Part shown: one piece after another, positions 12,047-24,000 of the stretch
Position numbering within the stretch: position 1 is the first letter of the stretch
How the letters are laid out: every line of letters begins with the position of its first letter
Origin: Pomphorhynchus laevis
Taxonomy: Eukaryota > Acanthocephala > Palaeacanthocephala > Echinorhynchida > Pomphorhynchidae
Reading direction: 5' to 3'
Length of the DNA stretch: 64,000 nucleotides
Assembly (NCBI GenBank): GCA_012934845.2
Contig: WNNJ02001885.1
Location: 35,736 to 99,735, forward strand
Translations under genes and position numbers: made by a program
The notes under the pieces: model-generated
The model's input: the letters and a program-made list of their open reading frames with translations, nothing else
Told to the model about the DNA's origin: nothing
Database searches by the model: none

Positions 12047-15000
12047 CTAAATAATAATGAAGTGAACATTTTACTTACAATTAATTAATTAATTAGTTTA
12101 CAGCTCAATGAGCACTTAGAACACTTTTAAGAATTGCAGCAGGTTATAAAATTTACATATAACTATAAAATAAATATACAAAAAATAAATACATATTTTT
12201 AATATATTTTTAATTAAATAAAGTATATAAATGTTTAAAAAAATTTTAAATATATATTTAATTATATATAATTTTCAAAGAAAGAACTGCAGAAATACCC
12301 GAAATTAATTTTTGTCCGTTTAGACATAAAATCTTAAATTTCATAAAGCAATTACCAAAAATACTGAAGTCGAATGTGTGCTTTGTAATTTATACAACGA
12401 GTTATTAATGAAAATTTATAAGTTATTAAATTGCGATAACTAAGGAACTATAAATATTGAAATATTTATATTTATATTAATATTATTAATATTATATTTA
12501 ATATAAACTAATTTTTTTATAATTAAAATTTAATTATAGTATAAAATATATTGATTACAATATAAATTACAATTATAAATTACAATATCACGTTTAAAAT
12601 TATTAAATTTAAATTTCAAAGAAATTCAGCTGAAATTTCTACATATAACTTCTATAAGGTGTCTGATAAAGTAATAATTTGTGATTTTATTAATCCAGTA
12701 AATGGTCGTTATACAATTTTCTGGACAATTTCCTACAAATGAATTTAAATTTTAATTATATTCTACAAAAGAACCTAATACTGAAAATCGCGGATAAATT
12801 GTTAGTATTACGTCTAAACCAGTCATCAGCAATTTCATCTAAATTGCTGATTAATTATATATTAATTCTATTAATTATAATATTTTAAATATAATAATTA
12901 TATTTAATCTATAATTCATTAATATATTAATAAATAATATATTATAATAAACTTAATTTCGTAATTATAAATTTTTTATTAATTCACCTTAATTTTATGA
13001 TTTTGACGTTATTTTTATCGCAATAATTTCAAATATATTTGATTTCGTACTGCACACAGTGATTATATAGTGTTTTAAATTATATATATTATATAGTCGA
13101 AAATAACTAATAAGTGAAACGGACATAGCCGGGTGTTGGTAACCATCCCAGTTCATCTGCCATCAAATTCCTAAACCGGATCAAAATCGAATTTGTTTTT
13201 CGTAGTTGCTTATCAAAAATGTTCGAAACATTTTGTGTAGACAAGATAAGATACTTACTTGCCGGCAAAAGAGATTCCAAGTAGAATTCCAGGCACAATT
13301 ATAAAGGCCAAAACCAGATATAAAATCGCAAACCAGCGATATTTCGCTGTTTCCCTTCCGAAGAATTTTGCTGTCTCAATAGGAAGATTTCGCATCGGTA
13401 TTATTACGAAAAATATTATGATCCCTAAAAGTTTCATGTTTTATTTTATTGTCTTTTCGTAAAAACACTTGCCAAAAATATTGAAAAACAAATGGCAAAG
13501 TGCTGCTTGTAGACTGTTTTGTAGTTTTGGAACAGTGGGCGCGGCCATTGCGGATATAATGGCTGTTATAGTTGTACCAACATTGGACCCAAGAGTTAGA
13601 GGATACATTCTTTTCAAACTAATAACACCGCTCCCCACTAGTGGAGTAAGGGTAGATGTAAATACAGAACTACTTTGTACTATTATTGTAAGACCAATTC
13701 CAATCTTAAATAACAGAAATAGAAAAATAAGCGTTTAAGTATTAGCTAAAATGTTTAGGAATTTTTCCAGAATAATAGCAATTATTTGTTACCAACAATT
13801 TACACAGTTCGCCTAATTAACACAGTTTATTTTTGACTGTAAACAATATATGCCAAATTTGTAATGTTCCATCAAATTCTTATCTAATTTTTAATTTGAT
13901 AAATTAATTGATTTAAATAAATAAATTTAATTGATTTAATTTTTTGTCTGTAATTAATTTTGAATGCTTATTTTAAATGCTAATTTAAATTAATTATTAA
14001 TTAAAGGATTATTTAATGCTAATAATTACATTTTTCTAATGAACTAAAAATTGTGTTGGCAATCTGTAAATTTTAATTTAAAATGTTAACTAAATAATTA
14101 AGAATTTGGAAATTTTGCAGGTATTTGTTTGAATAGGGAATTTGACGGTTGATGAAACAAACAGCACGTTTACATTCGCGTACATACCCGAATTATAGAG
14201 AAATGAAATTACCAAGTCACTAATTGGTCCTTCAAATGCCCATACCAATGCATGCACTCTTTTATAGATTAATTGGATATTTGTTCATCGTATTAATTCA
14301 TGAATTATTATGGTAGTTTTCGAAAGAGATTATTTTAAAATGACTGTTGTCTTTCTAAATTAAATAATTGGATAGCTGAACTACCCAAAATCCATCCACT
14401 AAAATAACCTATCACGTTTAAGTTCTCTAAATAAAAATAAGTAAATACTCAAATCCAAGGATCTTCATTCTTAAATTACAAACTGAGCGGTTCTTTAGCG
14501 ATAGCCTTGTCAAAGTTTCGATTACCAATAATTTTACTAATAATAAATAATTAATAATTTATTTATTTACCAATATATTATTTTACCAATAATTTCCCTG
14601 GCGTCTATAGAATGTAATGATAATTTGTATCAATAATTTAATGGTAAATTAAATAGCTCTTTCATAAATTCTAAACTACGTAATTTCTATTGAGGTTTTA
14701 CAATAGCTTTTACAACAAAAATAATTAATTATTTAATTAATTTTATATTAATTAAATTATTAATTAATTATAAATTCTAAGCGACGTGATGTTGTTTATC
14801 TTGATGTTGCAAATCACAAGCGCTTTTATTACAACAAAGGTTACCAATTAAATTTATAAAATAATTATAACTATTAATTATTATTTCATTTATTTAAAAT
14901 TAATTAATTAATCAATTAATTAATTAAATTATTAATTGATTTAAAATTATATAATCTGATATGTATTAGCGTATTTATATGCTAATTAAAATTAATATCT

Positions 15001-18000
15001 TATTTGTTATATCCTAATTATATCTTATTATAAAGATAATTTTGTTTCAAAAGACAATCGTTGTCAATCGCTGCTTGACAACGATTTAGATGGCAATATG
15101 GAAATTAATGAACTTATCTAGACTATTTTAAGTCTTGAGCGTGATTATGTAACATTGAATCACTTCGTTAATACTTCGTGAAAATACAAAACTAGACTTA
15201 CGAGTATAAAGAAATATGGAGTGAGATATTTAAAAATACCAGGAAAGTCTTTGTCGATTGTTTTTCTTAATATTTTTGATATTTTTCCTTCAAGTAGATA
15301 ACGAAGATTACGGACCATTAACATCAAGCAGATCATAAGCAAGGCTAATGACACTATTGTAAGCAGTAGCCCAATGCCCCAATCTGGCCAGTTTAGGTGA
15401 ATCAAAAGGTAGTTACCTAAAATGGATTTTATTAATTTATGAATTTATTATACAAATATACAGGGAATTAAGGTAGTATAGCTTTCATTTGTTGTTTCAT
15501 TAACGGAAATAATCTCTTTACACCACAATTTGCGAAGGGTCGCGTTATCAGGTAGTGATATATTATTTGCGATATTTTCAACAACAGTCCAATTTATCTA
15601 AACGTTACATTTCGTTAATGCTATTTTTTTGAAATAGCAATAGCAGTTAAGGAATTAGAGCGCGGATCAAAAATAACTTACTTGGATGATCGATTTTGTT
15701 AAAGGCTTCGTGATTACATTAAGGAATTGTGGCTCACCTGTATTCGACGTCGAGTTTATGTTTTCAACTAATTTCGTCGTTAATTTGTATAAGAAACCTA
15801 AATACAAAAACACGTATTGCATAATCAATTTTATTAGTTGGACTGATTTTAAAATTATCGATATTAATGGTTTAATCATATGAAAAACATTATAAACATC
15901 GATCGCCGTTACTGCTATCTTTAGAGATTCTTAATTTAACTAAAATAATATTTTTTGAAAATAGGGGTAGTGGATATAGGCCTTGTGCCGCTTGCTTTTA
16001 TTTTTTTTATATTTATTTTTTGAACATCGTGGTAGTGGTTATATAAATCTTCTTGATAAATGAGCTCTTTTGCTTTCTTTGCAAATATTATGTACTACAA
16101 ACACTAAATATATCTAATATTTACACAAAAATGTATAAATATGAATTTGTTGAAATTTATGAACTGATGATAGATGCAATTGATATGTTTCCTGTTTCGT
16201 GCAGGTGTTAATTATTTCAGATGTAAATTATTCCACATAATTAATTGTTCACATGAATGAATACAGATTATGCTGCGTCCTGTGGATATTCCAGATGTAT
16301 GGACATACATCTGAAAGGCATGTTTGTGTTGGTTGTCCGGCGGTCCGCATCTGCATCCAGCATTGTGAGGTACCCGTCACTGATAAAACACAATATGTCG
16401 AAACACCAACACTAGGTTGTTAGTTTCTTAAATTCTTCTTGCCCTCCAAGTCATAATGTGAAATATTACTAAATATTTTGATAAATAAACAATAAATACA
16501 CAACATCATAAATATCCAAATACATTATAGTTAAAAAATATGTACTCTGTCATATTTGAATTTACAACCTCCGCACTCTAGAAGATTATCTGCTTAGCGG
16601 TTCACGCCTCTTTGTCTAATTACTTTGGTTAAATTACTGAATATGGCAATTACTGAAGAATATGCGATATTATTTCGTCCGTTTGGATGGTGTACTCGCA
16701 ACATTTGATGTTAAGTCACATATTGTCCACACAATTTCATCATTAGAATTGTTACGCGCATAATTGATTTTTTAGTTAACTTTTCAAACTTTAGTTGCAC
16801 AAGAACATACACGTTTTCTAATAAAATGTGTGTGTATGTTTTTTAATTCTTTCCAAAATATTTTTTACAAAATACGTGGACTCAGTTAACTGGCCTGATT
16901 CATTCCGGTAGTAAGAAAGATCTAATGAACGCACATTCATAATATCCATCGGGATCTGGGTAATAATAAGTGGAATAATAATGGATACAAGTAATATAAT
17001 CTCAAACAATCTATAAATAATTATAATAGCAAACTCTGCCTTTTCTTGTGGTCTACAATAATTTTATTAATAATTTTAGAAAATAAATAATTTTATTTTC
17101 TTAGTAGATTAATGGTTTACTTGATTTTTATTAATGGTTTATTTTTTATTTAACAATCATAAAAAATTAATGAACAGTTTATTTATAAGCTATTTTATTA
17201 TTAAAACCGTTTGAAATAAACTATTAAGATAAACTATTAAGATAAACTATTTAACAGTTTAAAGAGGGTATATGATCACTAATTAAACACATTTCTTAGT
17301 CTGTTCAATGAATTTGGCTGATAAAATTTATTTTGATAAATAAGTGATTGGTAGATTTGGTTTAATCAGTCGTTAATTAGAGCTGGATCAAAGAAAAGAA
17401 GAAATTATTTTTTATATTTCGCTACTTCTGTTAGCATCTTCAGAAAATTACAATTTTTTAAAATGTACATGTTATTATTAAAAATAACTTTTCTGTAATC
17501 AGAAAAACCATGAAATAATAAAAAACTAAACAAATAATTGGAGCTGGATCAAAGAAAAGAAGAAATTATTTTTTATATTTCGCTAACTTCTGTTAGCATC
17601 TTCAGAAAATTACTTTTCTGAAGGTAATCTTTTCTGAAGGTAAGCTAACAGAAGTTAGCGAAATATCAAATAAAAAAATTTTCAGTTGATCCAGCTCCAA
17701 TAATTCTTTATCAATAATGGATCAGTATCAACTATTTAAAATTATTATTTTTAATTAATTTATAGTATAAAATACGAAATCTCTGATTGTTTAACTATTT
17801 AAAAAATATAATTAACTATTTAACTATCAACTATTTAAAAAAATGAAATTATTACAAATTTAAGACAAAGATAATATAAATATGTAAAGTCATATTGTAA
17901 TATGATTTCATCGCGGACATGGGAGGTGAATCAGCGCCAATACCATCATATGGTTGTTATTGCCCAATTGTTACGAGAACAAATGTGATATCAATGCAAT

Positions 18001-21000
18001 TGGATTCAGTTCACTTGCATTGAGATAAAGATTCCTTATCGTCAATATAATTTCCTGTAATCATATTACATAATTATATTTGGATATTATTATTAGAAAT
18101 TGGATATCAAATTAAATAAAACTATTGAGTAGCGAGTTGAATGGGAAATTATAAAGAATCAATTTTTTTAAAATTACCGGTTCCGACTTCTAACGGAAGT
18201 TGGACAATTACGTTCATCCAGTTGAACGCATCGTGAACCGTTGCGCCTGCAAATGCACGTTTAAATTCATCGACGACATCCTAAAATACTACAAAAATGT
18301 CACTATTAAATTGGGTTTATTGATAATAGCTGTTTGTTAATTTTAAAAATAAACATTACCATTTGTCCTAACGAAACCAAAGTGTTGGTTGTCGAAGTCC
18401 CAACATTTGCACCCATGATCATTGGGATTGAGTACTTGACCGGGATTACTATACAATTCAAAAGAGAAATTTATATGGAATATAAATTTGATGGAATATA
18501 AATTTGATGGAATATAAATTTATATGGAATATAAATTTGAATACTTTATTTGATGGAATAGCAATGATCTAAAACAAGAATTGATAACAAGAGTTGGTAT
18601 GAATTCTACAGAAAAAGAAAATCGGTTAATTGCGAATATAAAATATTTTAATGCTCGAATACTTCACATAAACATTTTAAATAAGTTATAACTTATTATA
18701 CCACAAATGTAGACATGCAAATTGACTTACCGGTTTGGATCAGAGACACTGTATATGTGTGACACTTATAGATGCTCTTGAATTATAGAAACCAATAAGA
18801 AGTAGCTATCAAAGATAGCTACTTAAATATAGCTACTTAAATATAGCTACTTAAATATAGCTACTTAAATATAGCTACTTAAATATAGCTACTTAAATAT
18901 AGCTACTTAAATATAGCTACTTAAATATAGCTACTTATACGAAAATATTTTATATTTTAATACGCTCTTAAATTATAGATTTCTATATTTTGTTCTTTGA
19001 ATTGAAGACTAAGAATTTAACAGTGAAATTAATTACATCAGCCTGCCAAATAGTTTAGGCTTAGTGGTATGGTTGTGTGAAATAAAAGGCAAAATAATTA
19101 GTTATAACAATGCTGTAAATATAAATCATATTATAAATCATAATTAGATAATAAATTATTAACTTCAACTAAAAACGAATTTTTAAATAAACTAAACTGT
19201 AGCGTAAATTAAATTGATAGCGCAATTTAATGATCATGTACTTACTTCCAGCTGATACCATGCTGACAATAATGGATGTGGTTGTTGAGCTGCTTTGAAC
19301 TAACACGGTAACCAAAACTCCAATCATTAATCCGGCAATTGGATTTTGTAAAATTGTGTTCTGAGCAAAAAGATTGCCAGCCGTTTTTCCTTAAGAGTAA
19401 ATAAAAATGTTTTTAACGTTTTTATTACTTTTAGTGCTTTTATTAAAGTGTTTTAAAAACTTTTAATGATTTAGTTTAAAATTAATTGTATAATAACATT
19501 ATGGTAGTTTTTAATTTATATGTATATCGGCTGATTTTATATGGGTTTATTTTAATAAATATTAAACTTGAATTTAATCACCATATTATTATTTAATAAA
19601 TTATTGCTTAACCAAATAAAATATTTTACTAACGAAATAGTTTATAAAGCATATAAATTTAAAGGAATGAGAATGTCTCCAGATGTCGGACATCTTTCTG
19701 GAAACAGCTATCTTCAATCACCTCGCGGATGCATGCCGTATTGCCTCTCTGAATAGCGGTACGGATCCCAACAGTTTTCTCCTTGCACGTTCGTCGCTGG
19801 TTGTGTGTCGGTTTTCTTTCGAGGGTGGCCAAAAGTTCCATCGCGTCATCCCCCAGGGAACCCAAGGATTCGATGACTACGAGCTCAAAGACAATAAACG
19901 CTGTGCTCAAGTCCCTGTATTTTGCGCGCTTTCTTTGTTCAGCGTGAGGCAAGTATGCATGAACCCTGTGAGGAACAGGAAAGATTGAAGACGCCAGTGT
20001 GTTCACGCAAGTGAAGTCTCATGCAAGCAAGTGACCGCGTTTTTAAGACACTAGAGTTGCACCATCCGTCTTTTAACGTCTGTGCTACGCAAAGACGTCA
20101 AAATTATTTTTTATAGTTACATTTATAAAAAATATCTTATTTTTTTAATTGTCTTAATAGTTTAAGATAATTTATTATTTATTGAGATAATTTATCATCT
20201 TAATTTTCGATAGTTTTCTATCCATAAAAATATCTTATAAATATTGTTTAGCCTTTTACATTAGCTTAGACTCGTACATTTTATAGAATTGTTCTGAATG
20301 TAAAAATAATTTTTGATTAGGCAATTTACTTTTAACTAGTTCTGATAATTTATCACTAAATTAATTTTTTGCGTTTAATTTTATCTGTTATTTTTATATT
20401 TGATGTCATGAAATAATCGGTCAGTTTGGCGTATTAATAATTTGATATTTATGATATTAAATTATTAAATGGGTAATTTGTGAATTGGTTAATATTTCAA
20501 TATGCGTAGAAGACGCTTAACATATAAAGTTACAAATGCTTACCGGCTAAAAGTTGGAATCCCGATGTTAGCAAATCCAAGGAGCACACAAAGAAATATA
20601 GTATTGGTAAGAGGCTAAGCAGGCGCAGTGTTACGATTACATTTCGTTTTATCTTTTTCCTTTTATTTACGGGTTTCGGGTCTACCGTTGTATCAATCGT
20701 GGACAATTCTAAAAAGAAGATTTTAAAAATAGATAATTAGTAATTAAAAGATGTTAAGATGTGTGAAATCTATCGTAATTTCCTAGTTGAAAATATTCGA
20801 ACTGACTTCTGAATTTACCACTAATTCTGGGCTAAAGTATCACCCGTGATAAACATTATGGTTTTAGTACTAATATCGAGTAAAGACAACCTTTAAAGAC
20901 ATTATTGAAGTATTTTATCTTATATAATAATTCTTATTCCGAAAATATATATTTAAATGTATCTTTAATAAATAAAAGTATCTATAATATATAGATAAAA

Positions 21001-24000
21001 TTATTTATACAATATATATACCCTTAAACAATATTTTAAGCCTGACGCGAAAGAACGACGATAACAATATTAGATATCGTTTCCTCATTACAATGACTTA
21101 TCAGTGCCAGATCCCTTCCACTGCTGGATGCTGAGGATGACTAGCAGACGGTAAGAAACGAATCATGTGTATGAGGTACTAGAAAACCTCTAGTACCATC
21201 ATTGAGTGGTAAAACAGCACTACAGCTTCACTAAAAAGGATCATTAGCAAAAGCACTAGCAAATGCCAGCGCAGGTATCTTTTATATCGGCTAACTTCCT
21301 ATCCCAAACGAGAGTGATACCATTCCGCGTAAATTATATTAACAATCTTTTAAGCCAGACTCGGAAGAACGACGATAACAGTATTTAATACCGTTTCGTC
21401 ATCACAATGACTCATCAGTGCCAGATGCCTCCCACTGCTAGATGCAGAGGAGGACTAGCAGAGAGCAAGAAACAAGTAATGTGCATGAGGTACTAGAACA
21501 CCTCTAGTACCATCATAGAGTTTAACGTAATGTACATTCATATACCTAATGTATATGTGTTTTAATCTTTTAAAATTGTATTTAAAAATACTTTTTTCAA
21601 CTTTTTTTTACAAATTTTACAAATTTATCAATCAGTTGTAATTTCTTGAGTTTTTGGAGGCCATCTACTTACCTAAATTATGTATTTCATCAAAATATTG
21701 TGGGATAAATATTATAGAATGCTAGATGAAATGAAAAATCTAGATGTAATGCATTCTAGTAATTTTTAATGATTAATTTTTAGTAATGTTTAATTTTAGC
21801 TCTCATCACTGCAGCATTTGAAAAATTAGACATTTCGGGTTGTCTTGCTAAATACCATTTCACTGATGGAAATATTGACAGAATTTAAATGTTAATAAAT
21901 TTACCTTTAATTTTTGAGTACTTTATCGTCATAGTGGCTTATATATATTAAGATACATCACGATGTTCGAAATGTGCGTGAAAGTGTTCGACATCAAATT
22001 CAGTTAATTTCCAAAACTTTTTAATTGATGTAGATAATATGCGTAAAATGTTGTGAATTGACGATCTTAGAAAGTTACGTTTACTAGTTGAAATGTCAAC
22101 GAAAGAAACCACATTGTTTATTTTTAAAATAGCCTTCTCCAGCATAGTTTTATGAAAGTTTGCGAGCTTATGAATGTAACTTTCTCATTTATATGCAGAA
22201 TATTTCACTAGATTTTATTATATACACTTACAGGTAGATATAGGATTACATAATCAAATAGCTATGAGCTGGTTGTATATTCAAAACAATTTTATTATTA
22301 AATATATTCGTAATTAATATATGTACTCATAACAATCGAAAATATGCAGCTATAATGTGATAAATAGTATCTAAATATCACGTGTTTCTATAGCTAATAC
22401 GACAAGATTTTGGCATGACGGTTAATTAGATAATATCTGTAATTTTAGGTAATATTCAGGAATCAATTTATTTATGTTATATAATATTATGATATTGACT
22501 AGTTAATATAATAATAGATATCTTATAGATATTGTCTTATATAAGGCAATAGTTGCTATTGTCATCGCAAAGTAATTGATTCCTTGTTACATAAAAGCAG
22601 TATAAAATTGCTTTATAATCTTAAATTTTTAATGTTTTAATACTTTGTTCATTGATTTGACGCAAAGGCATGATTGCATAAAATGTAATGATAATTGTAT
22701 CATCAAATAGGCTGTATTCAAACATCTATGAAACAATTAAAAATCATAAACAAATCCTTCGATGTTCCTCCTGATGACATCTAATCCTTATTCTGATGCA
22801 TCGTCTGTTATTTATTAGTCAATTCATAAAAGTTGACTTTTATTTTAAATTTCAATTTTTAATTTTAACTTGATGTAAATATAAATTGTATAAAATCTTA
22901 TATAATTATTTATTTTTTATCTTTATTTTTATATAGTATAGAATACGTAGACTCAATGGCTGATCTGACTTAACAATAATTTAGTTATTTCAACTTTATT
23001 AAAATTAAGTTAAGATAATAATGGGGATTTGCGAGTGCAGCCGTTTTGTTGATCGCTACAGGTATAAATCGTAAAATTCCTAATATTTTTTTTCTTTAAT
23101 TATCAGTAAGGACGAATTTCGGTAATATAGGCCTTATTAATTAATAAAAGATTATTTGCAATATGTTTGAACTATTTTTTACTTGAAACGTAGATTTTAA
23201 TATGCACAATATGTGCAATTAAGCTGAGTTTCAACAAAGTTTCACAAATAATGTTATTTGGTAACATATCCATTCGTGCTTAATACTCTTGGCATGTTGG
23301 ACGTGCCGGAATGGTTGCGATTTCGAATTAGCTAGCGACACTGTTTCGTAGTTTCAACTTAATGTAGTTTAACTTAAAACGTTGTTTCAAGTTTAAGTAG
23401 TTTAACTTAAAACGTAGTTTCAAGTTGAACCACTCTATAGCAAAAATTGATAGAAACAGTAGCTGCAGCAAAACTTTGAGTTGCTACGCAACCAAAACTT
23501 TGATATAATACGGAATTATAACTTAACTATAATTAACTGTAATTATAATTAAACTTTGATATAATACACTAAGTTATTCTTAGTCAAACAACATAAACTC
23601 TTAAAAAAGATATTTGTATTTATCTAAACAAAGACGAACTGTAATTTGCCTTGCACCACTGGTTCTGTCGTAATATACTAACATGTATTTTTAGGGATTC
23701 TAGCTTATCTGTTAAAGCTATCTATGAATAATATTTACGTTATTATTAAAAGCTATTCTGTTCATTTAATAAATCAATGAATTAACAGGTTACTGTATTA
23801 CATATTTTGCAAAAACTGAATTATAAAAATCTGCATTGTTTGCTAGCATACCTAAAATTGAGTTTTTAAATACAATACAGATACCTTTGTTATATTTTCT
23901 AAATCATGAGTTATTTCAATTCATTCACACCTTTCAAAAAAAATGTATAAGTCACCGTGTTCTGCGTTAACTTTCTAACATTCAGAATCAGTAATCTTTA

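Noticed and set aside
16818-17009. Minus frame [19 protein letters not shown] as an SLC34 membrane exon
   Set aside because: It lies in intron 5; exons 5 and 6 join perfectly without it and the family alignment leaves no room.
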